The notes under the pieces are model-generated. The model had not been told where the DNA came from. It did not search any database and saw nothing but the letters and a program-made list of their open reading frames with translations. Both the position numbers and the translations under genes were made by a program. From DASUFE01 sp036274675 (lineage in GTDB: Bacteria > Pseudomonadota > Gammaproteobacteria > HTCC5015), in assembly GCA_036274675.1 (NCBI GenBank), contig DASUFE010000054.1:1-22045 (forward strand): a DNA stretch of 22,045 nucleotides. Reading direction: 5' to 3'. This document shows positions 7,622-15,607 of the stretch, one piece after another (position 1 is the first letter of the stretch; each line of letters starts with the position of its first letter).

Positions 7622-9123
7622 CAAGCACTCTCCATCCAGGGGCCCGCCTTGCAGTACTGGTCCACGAAATCCTGGTGCGATGGCAGTTTCGAGACCGCTC
7701 TCATGATGGACTCCTTCATGCCGTTCATCAGTTGCGAGAGCTCCTTGTCGGTCATCATCCGGGGTAACGGATGATATTGTTTCGGCCTGATACGCTGGCC
7801 GAGCATGACCTGCGTCCATGAATCGACCCGGAACAGCTCGCCGTCTCCCTGGTAGGCATGTCCGTATTCCCGGAACAGGTTCATGCGGTGCGTGAGCGAT
7901 TCGGGAACCTGCATGTTCTTGCAATAGCGCCAGAACTCGGTGTCTTCGCGCTCCGTGGCGTGGTAGTGGAGTATGATGAAGTCGCGTATGCTTTCCAGCT
8001 CGTTACGCGAGCGTTCGTTATACTGATCGACCAGCGAGCGGGTTATGCCGTTGAAGGGGAAGAGTTGCATCAGTCGCGTCACGCCGGTGATAACCAGATG
8101 TATGCTGGTCGACTCCAGCGGTTCGACGAAACCGCTCGCCAGCCCCAGCGCGACGCAGTTTTTGCTCCAGCCGATGCGGCGCCTGCCGGTTTTGAATTTG
8201 ATTACGCGCGGTTCGGTCAGCACCTTGCCTTCGATGTTGGCAAGCAGGGTGTCGCGCGCCCAGTCATCCGACGCATATTGACTGCAGTAAACCAGGCCGT
8301 TCCCGACGCGGTGCTGCAGCGGAATGCACCACTGCCAGCCGAAATCGTGGGCTGTGGAACGGGTGAAAGGCGCGGCCGGACCGACGGACTCGGTCTGCAA
8401 CGGCAGCGCGCTGTCACAAGGCAGCCAGTGCGACCAGTCTTCGTAGCCGCTTTTCAGCGTCTGCTCGATCAGCAATCCCCTGAAACCCGTGCAGTCGATG
8501 AAGAGGTCGCCTTCGACGTTGCGCCCGTTGTCCAGTGTCAAGGATTCGATAAATCCGGTATCGGCGTTCTGGTTGACCTTCTGGATCTTGCCTTCGACGC
8601 GCTTGACGCCGCAGGCTTCGCTGAATTTTCGCAGGTATTTGGCGTAGATACCGGCGTCAAGATGATAGGCGAAATTGATCTTCGACTCGGGTGAGGTGGC
8701 GAACCTGCCGGCCTTGGCTGCCTGCAGTTCGTAGCAATAATCTCCAATTTCGTTTTGGTAGCCTCTTTCCAGGCTATGGAGCCAGAAGTGGTGAAAATCG
8801 GCAAGCCAGGTGCTGCGGCCGTTCTCACCGAAAGAATGGATATAGATGTCGCCCTTCTGCCCCCAGTTATCAAAGTAGATGCCGAGCTTGAACGTGGCCT
8901 TGGTGGTGCGCATGAACTCCTGTTCATCGATACCGAGCACCTTGTGGAACACGCGCATGGGCGGGATCGTCGCTTCACCCACACCGACCGTGCCGATGGC
9001 TTCGGACTCGACCAGGGTAATATCGAGCAGCGGCCCCAGTTTTTTCGACAGAGCCGCGGCGGCTACCCAGCCCGCGGTGCCACCGCCGGTAACAACGACC
9101 TTCTTCACTTTTTCCGAATGCAC
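7621..9123 (-). CDS. Flavin-dependent (tryptophan-type) halogenase, copy 1
   Basis: 500 residues, PF04820 family. The start is GTG at 9123 with GGAGAG about 8 bases upstream; no ATG fits. The FAD-binding GGGTAGW is at 13-19. K79 (ATFKLGIYFDNW) is at the same number as the catalytic lysine of PrnA/RebH, which handles the hypohalous intermediate. WQWCIP (263-268) is the family WxWxIP motif, and E337 in GFVEPLESTSIH corresponds to the second catalytic residue. The enzyme uses reduced FAD, O2 and halide to halogenate an aromatic substrate; a separate flavin reductase would be needed and none is present here. The substrate may be an indole or a tryptophan in a peptide, and cannot be read from sequence. 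It is 23 bases downstream of the cupin gene and overlaps the DUF6445 gene by one base. Confidence 0.92.
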   Translation of the reverse strand: MHSEKVKKVVVTGGGTAGWVAAAALSKKLGPLLDITLVESEAIGTVGVGEATIPPMRVFHKVLGIDEQEFMRTTKATFKLGIYFDNWGQKGDIYIHSFGENGRSTWLADFHHFWLHSLERGYQNEIGDYCYELQAAKAGRFATSPESKINFAYHLDAGIYAKYLRKFSEACGVKRVEGKIQKVNQNADTGFIESLTLDNGRNVEGDLFIDCTGFRGLLIEQTLKSGYEDWSHWLPCDSALPLQTESVGPAAPFTRSTAHDFGWQWCIPLQHRVGNGLVYCSQYASDDWARDTLLANIEGKVLTEPRVIKFKTGRRRIGWSKNCVALGLASGFVEPLESTSIHLVITGVTRLMQLFPFNGITRSLVDQYNERSRNELESIRDFIILHYHATEREDTEFWRYCKNMQVPESLTHRMNLFREYGHAYQGDGELFRVDSWTQVMLGQRIRPKQYHPLPRMMTDKELSQLMNGMKESIMRAVSKLPSHQDFVDQYCKAGPWMESA

Positions 9124-9146
9124 TGCACTTCTCTCCGGAACCGTTA

Positions 9147-10196
9147 TTAACGGTTCAGTTTGTTGATCAGCATGGCGCGCAGGCGCCGGGCCTTGGTTTC
9201 GTCCATCGGCCCAAGATCGCCATGCGCATGCTCAGGCATGTGCGCGCGCGGCTTGGCGGTGGAGCCGAAAATATAGTAATCGAAAATCCGCTGCCACCCC
9301 TGTTTTTCATGTTCCGGCCGGTCCCGCAGACTCAACATGGCGTGATATAAAACGTTCATCGGGGTGCCCATGTATTTGGGCGCGGTGCTCCACCAGTAGT
9401 TGACCAGTATGTTAAAAGGCGCGAAGGCTTCCGCCTGATGCCACCAAAGGCTGGGATAGAACAGAACATCGCCCGCCTCAAGTTCGGCTACCTGCGCAAC
9501 CTCGATCGCCTCCCGGAAGCGGGGATATTTAGTAAAGTCCGGGTTTCTGAAATCGACCATGCTTATGGCCTGCCCTCCCGGCGTCGGATCGAGTGGCCCT
9601 GGATAGAGGTTTGCGATCTGTTCGGGCGGAAACAGGGTGAAGCGGCGCTTTCCAACAACGCAACAGGCGATGTTGTTGGGGGCATCGTAATGCGCGGAAG
9701 CCACCGATGGATTACCGATCCAGATGCTGGCTAAAGGCTCGTTGTCATCGAACATCTCGTGATTAAAAACAAGATCGTTATTATGCTGCCGCATTCCCGG
9801 CAGGCAGCCGTCGAGGGTCGTTGAACCTATATATATAGAGGGAGGATTTGGATCGCCGAGATGCTCCAGCAAGCGGTCCAGTATCTGGTCCAGCGGGAGG
9901 CGCTCCCGGTCGAAATTCAGGCCTAATAGATCGGCCTTGTAAGAATAGCGGCCCTGTATTTCCGCAGGCCCCAGGTAGACTCCAACCGTCTTGCCGTTAT
10001 AAAACGTTTTAAGGTAAGCGATAGCATCCTGGTATGACCGCAAGCCGGCCTGCACCAGCGGCCATTCTTTTGCCAGACCTTTGAGTACTACCGGCTCCAG
10101 GCCTTCCATCAGTTCCGCATACGGAATCCTGTCGGGCCGGCAGCCTGTCAGGACTTTGGTTTTACGGTCGGTGATTGGATTGGGAATCGCCGTCAT
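9147..10196 (-). CDS. Cupin_8 / JmjC-like putative Fe(II)/2-oxoglutarate hydroxylase
   Basis: 349 residues. The core is a JmjC-like double-stranded beta-helix of the Cupin_8 group (FIH-like hydroxylases). H169 and D171 (SAHYDAPNN, the HxD motif) and H253 (YPSLWWHQAEAF) form the expected metal triad. GKRRFTLFPPEQIANLYPG follows the first motif as usual in this family, with K183 or a nearby basic residue as possible 2-oxoglutarate ligand. There is no signal peptide, so it should act in the cytoplasm on a protein, peptide or small molecule. The ATG at 10196 is 6 bases from the sapC-type stop and has no good ribosome-binding site, so it probably relies on reinitiation. From memory, genes like this were labelled 'Pass1-related' next to halogenases. 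Target unknown. Confidence 0.88.
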   Translation of the reverse strand: MTAIPNPITDRKTKVLTGCRPDRIPYAELMEGLEPVVLKGLAKEWPLVQAGLRSYQDAIAYLKTFYNGKTVGVYLGPAEIQGRYSYKADLLGLNFDRERLPLDQILDRLLEHLGDPNPPSIYIGSTTLDGCLPGMRQHNNDLVFNHEMFDDNEPLASIWIGNPSVASAHYDAPNNIACCVVGKRRFTLFPPEQIANLYPGPLDPTPGGQAISMVDFRNPDFTKYPRFREAIEVAQVAELEAGDVLFYPSLWWHQAEAFAPFNILVNYWWSTAPKYMGTPMNVLYHAMLSLRDRPEHEKQGWQRIFDYYIFGSTAKPRAHMPEHAHGDLGPMDETKARRLRAMLINKLNR

Positions 10197-10201
10197 AGAC
10201 G

Positions 10202-10963
10202 CTATTGCGCGGCTGCCTCGGCGGGCTGTTTGGCCGTTTCGAGTATGCGGCGTCGCTTCATCTCAATCAACTTTTTCATGTTCGTGAGCGATGCGGTTAC
10301 CATAAACGCGGCCTGCAGGAATCCGGGCTTGTTTAATTTTTCCAGAGCATCGCCGTCGAGTTGATTCAGCTTTCCCGGGTTAATGGTATACAGACCCATC
10401 AAGTTATATTGTTCGTCCCTGTGCACCTCCACCTCCAGGTTCACCGGCTCGACCAATCCGTAGGATTCAAAAGCCGTGAACATCTCCTTGGTGGCCGTCA
10501 TGCCGTCATGGATGGCTCTCAGCACCAACGCCATGCGCTGCAGGAAAGGCGTATTGCCGCCGTGGCGCAGGAACAGCGCCATTCCTTCCTTTTCATTGAC
10601 ACGCGGATCATCCAGATCGACATGGATCACAGGCTCCTTGCGCAACTCCCCATCCGACTCGCGCTCCTGAAAACCGATCAGAAAGGGGCCGCGCGCAATG
10701 ATGCCTGGGATGTAACTCGCATTCCATCCCGCACCGTCCAGAAACAGGTTTTCGCCTTTGGTAAAACCCAGCAGCGCAATCGACTGATAGTCTCCCGTTT
10801 GCTGGTCTTTTCTGAATACGATGGGGTACTCGCGCTGCACATCTCCATACTCGGTCGGAAAAGTCAGGACACAGTTGTTCGCGGCGCCGAACTCGGCCGT
10901 GTACCGCGGTATAACCTTGAGATTCTTGTGTTCGATATTGTTTAACGCTACGTGCCTGGTCAT
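10202..10963 (-). CDS. SapC family protein
   Basis: 253 residues. It matches the SapC family (PF07277) in length and pattern: an early YPIVF segment, GFTKGENLFL...WNASYIPGIIARGPFLIGF, a middle acidic region, then FLQRMALVLRAIHDGM and a C-terminal part ending in a charged, Ala-rich tail. No signal peptide or membrane segment is visible. The family is named after a surface-layer-associated protein, but its biochemical role is unknown. It is found with TonB-dependent receptors and halogenases in Proteobacteria. The ATG at 10963 has AGGTGA four bases upstream. It is the first gene of the four-gene operon, and a 16-bp palindrome lies 32 bases upstream of its start. Confidence 0.88.
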   Translation of the reverse strand: MTRHVALNNIEHKNLKVIPRYTAEFGAANNCVLTFPTEYGDVQREYPIVFRKDQQTGDYQSIALLGFTKGENLFLDGAGWNASYIPGIIARGPFLIGFQERESDGELRKEPVIHVDLDDPRVNEKEGMALFLRHGGNTPFLQRMALVLRAIHDGMTATKEMFTAFESYGLVEPVNLEVEVHRDEQYNLMGLYTINPGKLNQLDGDALEKLNKPGFLQAAFMVTASLTNMKKLIEMKRRRILETAKQPAEAAAQ

Positions 10964-11304
10964 TCTGTCACCTGCAATCTGGATTTGAGTAATTTATTTC
11001 AGCGCTGAAATCGCTACTGCTTTCCGACATGCATACCTGCCGGGCCGACATGAATGCCGGAGATACCGGTTCTGCGCGGAGCAAGCCTGCCGCCTTCCCT
11101 GGAGAATTTGCCTGACCACTCGGGTATTCAGATATACAACCCGCCGGGATGCGGACGGGAGCACGGGTTTGACGCTGGCTGAAAATCGCGGAGTCCGGAA
11201 AGAGCCGAAAAACGCGTTCTAGTCTACTGTCTCGTGTCCCTATTTACAATGCGGATACACGGCCGCAAGGCAAAGGACTTATTACGGATAATTCATCCCG
11301 CGAC
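10964..11304 (-). promoter_or_regulatory. Leader and promoter region of the SapC-cupin-halogenase-DUF6445 operon
   Basis: This gene-free stretch lies between the receptor terminator and the sapC-type start, so the four-gene operon must have its own promoter here. One weak sigma70-like candidate is TTGTAA - 17 bases - TAGACT on the minus strand near 11220-11252, which would leave a long leader. Another start nearer the palindrome at 10996-11011 is possible. No riboswitch was recognised. Confidence 0.4.
10996..11011. promoter_or_regulatory. Perfect 16-bp palindrome, candidate LacI-type operator
   Basis: ATTTCAGCGCTGAAAT reads the same on both strands and ends 32 bases upstream of the sapC-type ATG. 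The central AGCGCT is typical of operators bound by LacI-family sugar regulators, which place a hinge helix at a central CpG. A repressor bound here would cover the proximal promoter or leader. No LacI-family gene is in the window, so the regulator is unknown. Confidence 0.5.
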
Positions 11305-11337
11305 AATAAAAAAGGCCGCTGAATACTCAGCGGCCTT
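11305..11337 (-). terminator. Rho-independent terminator of the TonB-dependent receptor gene
   Basis: On the minus strand an 11-bp perfect stem AAGGCCGCTGA / TCAGCGGCCTT with a 4-nt loop runs into TTTTTTATTG. It lies about 70 bases past the receptor stop codon and separates the receptor from the four-gene operon. Confidence 0.93.
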
Positions 11338-11407
11338 GAAGCTAACTGCATTCCTGGGTTTTGCCGGTGCGCCGCGCGAGCGGCGTACCGGCATTACCCT
11401 TCATGCA

Positions 11408-14400
11408 TTACTCGAACGTAAAGCGCGCACCAACCTGATAACGGGCGCCCAGGTCATCAACGAACCACAGCTGATGATCGTTACGCACGGTCTGACGCGT
11501 GTTTTCGCCGGTCAAATTGATACCTTCGAAGAACACCGAGAGGAAATCAGTGATGTCATAACCCACGTTCAGATCGAGCTGGTTATACTCGTCGACGTAA
11601 ATCGGGTTACTGGAGTTACCCTGATTACCCTGCGCCAGGAACTTATCGCGCCAGTTATAGGCCAGACGGGCTGAAAAGCCGCCAATCTCGTAGATACCCA
11701 CAACGTTGTAGGTATCGCTGAGGCCGGTCAGGGCGAACTGTGATACTCCAGGAACACCCAAGTTGTCGAACTCGGTATCGCTGCTCACATTCGTGTAGTT
11801 GACCTGCACGCCCAAGCCGGTGTCGCCGAAGAAGTGCTGGATGCCGAACTCGGTGCCTTTGAACAGCGCTTCCTTGTTGTTCACAGGCGTCGAGGTTCTG
11901 AACTCCATCAGCGGATCACTGCTGTCCGGAATCACGTCGTACTGGGTCGCCACGTCAACCGCGAAGGTCTGATCGACGGTATTGCCGGTACCAGCGTCGA
12001 TCTGGAAGTCAGCCATGCCGCCGGGGAAATCACCCGGATTGTCCAGTACCGCCGTCATCACGAACAACGAAGTGTCGTTGATCTGTACGCCCAAGGTGTC
12101 CAGTGCATCCCGGGCCGCTTGAGCGCGCGGACCAGCCGTTTGGTCACGAATGCCGAACCAGTTCGCAGTGACGCTTTCGGTACCGATGAAGTTGCTGACG
12201 CGCTTCTCGAAGATGCCGATAGACGCGAAGCTTGCATCATCGTAGTACCACTCCACGGACAGGTCCAGGTTATCCGATTCCAGAGGAATCAGCTGCGGGT
12301 TGGAGGCATTCGCCGATGGCAAAGCACCGTTCAGGGTGGCGCCGGTCGTACCGAAGCCGCTGACAACCGACGACAAGAAACCATAACCCGCGCGGGCAAT
12401 GGTCTTGCCGAAGGAGAAACGGCCCTTGAGGTCTTCCGTGAGTTCGACGTCGAAATCCAGGCTCGGCAGCATGTTGCTGTAGTCGGCCTTCGAACTGACA
12501 GGCGTAAACGCCGTATCCTGAATCAACTGGAAGTCGTTGTTGTCTTCCCATCTCAGATACTTGGGCACCTGCAGTACAGCGGTCGAGGTGACATCGGTGG
12601 TCTCGTAGCGCAGACCAAACGTCAGGTGGGTGGCCATGCCGCCCATTTCACCGGCCGTGCCGAACTGGAAGTACAGGGCTGCGATATCTTCCTTGATGGT
12701 ATCGTCCGAGGTACGGGTGTCGCTCACATCATACTTATAGTCGCTCGGAGCGCCGACATAGAGACCTCTCTGACCGCGATCCACCACGAACTGCATGATA
12801 TCACGCGCATCGCCGCGAACGCCGCCCTGCTGCTGCAGATCCGAGTCGCCCATGTAGTCATAGTTTTCGAACTGCTGACCCAGATGGAACTCCTGAACCA
12901 GACCTTCACCGGAGCCGGAATTGAAAACGCCCGGATCGGATACACCCCAGTTACCGAAGGTCATGAAGCGCTGCGACTGCCAGCTGTGGCTTTCGACCGT
13001 ACGGGCATCGACACCGAAGTCGAAACGGCTCTTGTCGTCGAGCTCATAGGCTCCATCCAAACGCCACTCGTCAAGGTCGGTTTGCTGCGCCGCTTCCCAG
13101 ATGCGGCCGACCTGCGTGCCGACTTGGGAAAGTGGGAGGGTGTCACCGATATTAGTACGGACGGTGGGAATATCACGGCTGAAATTCGCGTTCTGGAAAG
13201 CGTGGACCGGTGCGGCCACGCTGATTGCGATTTCACCGCTACCCTTGGGACCCGTGGGCATACTGTCCATGCTGCCGCTGTGGACATCGAAGGCCAGGCT
13301 GAACTGGTCCGTCAGCTGCCACTCGGCGTTGAAGCCAAAGTCTTCCAGGGTATTGGTCTGCTGGCGATACTGCTGCTCATAACCGTTATCCTTCGTGCCG
13401 CTCAGGGTTTCCTGGTAGATAATCGGCGTTGCCACCGCATCGTCGCTGAACTCCACGCGTCTGGCGTTGCCGCCATTGTTGAACCAGAAGGTCTGCTCAC
13501 CGCGTTGTTCTTCGAGCATGGTTTCCGCATAGGTGAAATCGGCGGTCAGGGTCAGAGCGTCCTGCGGGCGGAACTGAAGGGTCAACTGACCATTCGTGCG
13601 TTCGCGATGACGGTCCGCATAGCTCAGGCGCACATCATTGGGACGGGCAAACAACTGCCCGTCTTCCGGCCGGTTTTCAACCCGGGCATTGATGTTATTG
13701 CTACCATCTCTGGTAAAGGAATACATATTGGCGTTGCCGAGAGTCGGATCGTTCGAAGTAAGGCCCAGTTGATAATCTTCCTCATTCCAAGTGCCGATAT
13801 TCCAGTTGTTGAGCGCCGCGCCGGCCGCACCGGAATCGCGCTCCTGGTAAACCAGCGCCAGGGACGCGCCGAAGGTTTCGCTGCCATTGGCAAAGCTCAC
13901 CAAGCCTGCCAGCTCGGGGGTGAAATCTTCGCCGACACGGTTGGTGGTGTCGTTAACCAGCTTGGCGCCGACAACCGCGTAACCGGGACGATCCAGCGGG
14001 CGAATCGTCTTGACATTGATCGTACCGCCGATACCGCCAGAGACGATGTTGGCTTTGCTGGTCTTGTAGACTTCAATGCCAGAAACCGAGTCTGAGGCCA
14101 GATTGGCGAAGTTGAAGGAACGGGTGTTAACGCCGAGGTTGGCGCCGCCAGCACCGCTGGAACCACCGAAGGTGTCCGCGACCGGCATCTGACGACCGTT
14201 CAGGATAACCATGTTATTGGCGCCTTCGAAACCGCGAATCGTTACCGACGCGCCTTCGCCGTTACGACGGTCGATGGAAACACCGGTAATACGCTGCAGT
14301 GATTCGGCAAGGTTGGTATCGGGGAATTTACCTATATCTTCCGCGGAAATTGCATCGACCACGCCGACTGCTTCGCGCTTGATATCGGCTGCCTGTTCCA

Positions 14401-14536
14401 GGGAGCCCCTGATACCGACTACAACTACTTCTTCATCAGCCGCATTTTGCGCTTGGGCAACCATGCTCATAGACGCCGAGCAGGCAGCCGCGACACAGGA
14501 TGCGAGCAACTTCTTCTTAAATACAGGATGAGACAT
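11408..14536 (-). CDS. TonB-dependent receptor (Xanthomonas/Caulobacter type)
   Basis: 1042 residues. A signal peptide ends at about A29 (MVAQA), followed by the TonB box EEVVVVG (35-41), which contacts TonB and so draws energy from the inner membrane. The plug domain begins around residue 50 and contains IGKFPDTNLAESLQRI, the hallmark of the TonB-dependent receptor class common in Xanthomonas, Caulobacter and marine polysaccharide degraders. The remainder is the outer-membrane barrel, ending in ARYQVGARFTFE. The ATG at 14536 has AAGGGGG 6 bases upstream, and the gene has its own terminator. These receptors import ligands too large for porins, often oligosaccharides. The glycosidases downstream suggest a sugar ligand, but the flanking halogenase genes leave room for another molecule. 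A long frame on the opposite strand is a shadow. Confidence 0.95.
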   Translation of the reverse strand: MSHPVFKKKLLASCVAAACSASMSMVAQAQNAADEEVVVVGIRGSLEQAADIKREAVGVVDAISAEDIGKFPDTNLAESLQRITGVSIDRRNGEGASVTIRGFEGANNMVILNGRQMPVADTFGGSSGAGGANLGVNTRSFNFANLASDSVSGIEVYKTSKANIVSGGIGGTINVKTIRPLDRPGYAVVGAKLVNDTTNRVGEDFTPELAGLVSFANGSETFGASLALVYQERDSGAAGAALNNWNIGTWNEEDYQLGLTSNDPTLGNANMYSFTRDGSNNINARVENRPEDGQLFARPNDVRLSYADRHRERTNGQLTLQFRPQDALTLTADFTYAETMLEEQRGEQTFWFNNGGNARRVEFSDDAVATPIIYQETLSGTKDNGYEQQYRQQTNTLEDFGFNAEWQLTDQFSLAFDVHSGSMDSMPTGPKGSGEIAISVAAPVHAFQNANFSRDIPTVRTNIGDTLPLSQVGTQVGRIWEAAQQTDLDEWRLDGAYELDDKSRFDFGVDARTVESHSWQSQRFMTFGNWGVSDPGVFNSGSGEGLVQEFHLGQQFENYDYMGDSDLQQQGGVRGDARDIMQFVVDRGQRGLYVGAPSDYKYDVSDTRTSDDTIKEDIAALYFQFGTAGEMGGMATHLTFGLRYETTDVTSTAVLQVPKYLRWEDNNDFQLIQDTAFTPVSSKADYSNMLPSLDFDVELTEDLKGRFSFGKTIARAGYGFLSSVVSGFGTTGATLNGALPSANASNPQLIPLESDNLDLSVEWYYDDASFASIGIFEKRVSNFIGTESVTANWFGIRDQTAGPRAQAARDALDTLGVQINDTSLFVMTAVLDNPGDFPGGMADFQIDAGTGNTVDQTFAVDVATQYDVIPDSSDPLMEFRTSTPVNNKEALFKGTEFGIQHFFGDTGLGVQVNYTNVSSDTEFDNLGVPGVSQFALTGLSDTYNVVGIYEIGGFSARLAYNWRDKFLAQGNQGNSSNPIYVDEYNQLDLNVGYDITDFLSVFFEGINLTGENTRQTVRNDHQLWFVDDLGARYQVGARFTFE

Positions 14537-14644
14537 AAAATTCCCCCTTAATTTGGTGCTACGCGAGATTGGATTTAGATTATCGTTAATTCAGAAAGGC
14601 CGGATTTCCAGCCATTCATGAAACCGCCATACACGGCGCTCGGG

Positions 14645-14674
14645 AGTATGTCACAAAAAACCGGCATATGTAAA
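14645..14674 (-). promoter_or_regulatory. Candidate sigma70 promoter of the receptor gene
   Basis: On the minus strand TTTACA (14669-14674), an 18-base spacer and CATACT (14645-14650) give a fair sigma70 match, with a predicted leader of about 100 nt before the ATG at 14536. Assigned by eye only. Confidence 0.35.
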
Positions 14675-15006
14675 GCAACCAAAGGGATTGTAACGGAACT
14701 CGCTTTTAAGCCTGAAACCGGCTTTTTAGCCCGGCTTTTTATCAGTACACGCGGGCATTCATGAAAGAGTTTGTCGGGCGTGGATCAAAATTTTTTGGTT
14801 ATTGCCCAGTTGAGAATCCATCAATTCAACAACAATGGTGATTTTATTCGCGAAAACAGGTTGATATACGGATTTATACTAGATTACCGTCACCCGCTTT
14901 AAGCAATGCGTAAATCCGCCCAAAAGACCGGAAAGCGGACTTATGAGAAGTGGAAGTTTTATTAAAGGCCAGAATAAATATCGGGGCCGCGCGACTTGAA
15001 AGTAAG

Positions 15007-15025
15007 GCCAGGCTCAAGGCCCGGC
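15007..15025 (-). terminator. Weak hairpin after secB
   Basis: Minus strand GCCGGGC-CTTGA-GCCTGGC forms a 7-bp stem with one G-T pair, 9 bases past the secB stop. It is followed by only a poor T tract (CTTACTTTC), so termination may be partial and some transcription may reach the receptor gene. Confidence 0.35.
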
Positions 15026-15034
15026 AGCCTCGCT

Positions 15035-15517
15035 TTAACTTTCAACAGGCACGGGTTCCTGCAATCCCTTTTCCGTGTATTGCCGATATATTGCATCGAA
15101 ATTAACGGGCTTGAGCAGCAGTTGCGGAAACCCGCCGCGTTCGGTCATGTTGGAAACAACTTCACGGGCATAAGGATACAAGATGCTCGGACAATAGACG
15201 TTTAACATTACCGCAAGCTCAGGCTCTGGGAAGTTGTTTAAAAGAAAAAGGCCCGCCTGCTTCACTTCTATCAGATACAAGGTAGAGTTCTCCTTGCTGA
15301 CGGTGACGGTCGCCCTCAAAACGACTTCGTAGACACCGTCTTCAAGCTTGCGGTTTTCCGCCTTGATTTGAAAATTGACATCCGACCTATCGAAAGGCTT
15401 GAGCAGCGCTTCCACCGGCCTGGGTGACTCAAAAGACAAATCCTTTATATATATTTTTTGCAGGGAAAATTTTGTCGCGGCCGTCTTCTGGTCTTTTGCT
15501 TGAGTGTTCTCTTTCAT
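15035..15517 (-). CDS. secB: SecB export chaperone
   Basis: The ATG at 15517 gives 160 residues, close to the usual 155; the 20 extra codons upstream in the same frame are unlike the family. A weak GAGAG stands 5 bases before this ATG. The sequence is clearly SecB: FSLQKIYIKDLSFESP (17-32), GVYEVVLRATVTVS, LIEVKQAGLF, NVYCPSILYPYAREVVSNM (106-124) and GGFPQLLLKPVNFDAIY (128-144). SecB is a cytoplasmic tetramer that holds unfolded precursors, notably outer-membrane proteins, and delivers them to SecA. The housekeeping secB of gammaproteobacteria usually lies near grxC and gpsA; here it sits 90 bases after a halogenase and about 500 bases before a large receptor gene. It may be a second, dedicated copy, but whether another secB exists cannot be seen. 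Confidence 0.95.
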   Translation of the reverse strand: MKENTQAKDQKTAATKFSLQKIYIKDLSFESPRPVEALLKPFDRSDVNFQIKAENRKLEDGVYEVVLRATVTVSKENSTLYLIEVKQAGLFLLNNFPEPELAVMLNVYCPSILYPYAREVVSNMTERGGFPQLLLKPVNFDAIYRQYTEKGLQEPVPVES

Positions 15518-15607
15518 GTCGCTCTCATCAATCGCGGGTTCTGTAATCGAAATAAGGATGCCGCCGCATTGTAACACATGCCCGCAGCACGCTTTGGGCC
15601 TAATATA

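Larger units (their letters stand above)
14537..15034 (-). other. AT-rich intergenic region upstream of the receptor
   Basis: No gene is seen in these 498 bases. They hold the likely receptor promoter, an 11-bp direct repeat CATTCATGAAA (14613-14623 and 14756-14766, each with the palindrome TTCATGAA), and a double GGCTTTTT motif near 14715-14740 that could act as a weak plus-strand terminator. The long leader and repeats suggest regulated expression, but no known operator type is recognised. Confidence 0.4.

Noticed and set aside
7622..7924. N-terminal 101-codon extension of the DUF6445 frame
   Set aside because: It overlaps the halogenase out of phase and has no family similarity; the TGATG junction gives a better start at 7621.
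11834..14095. 753-codon open frame on the plus strand
   Set aside because: It lies entirely antisense to the receptor gene, which has clear domains, signal peptide, ribosome-binding site and terminator. The translation shows no family pattern; long shadow frames are common in G+C-rich genes.
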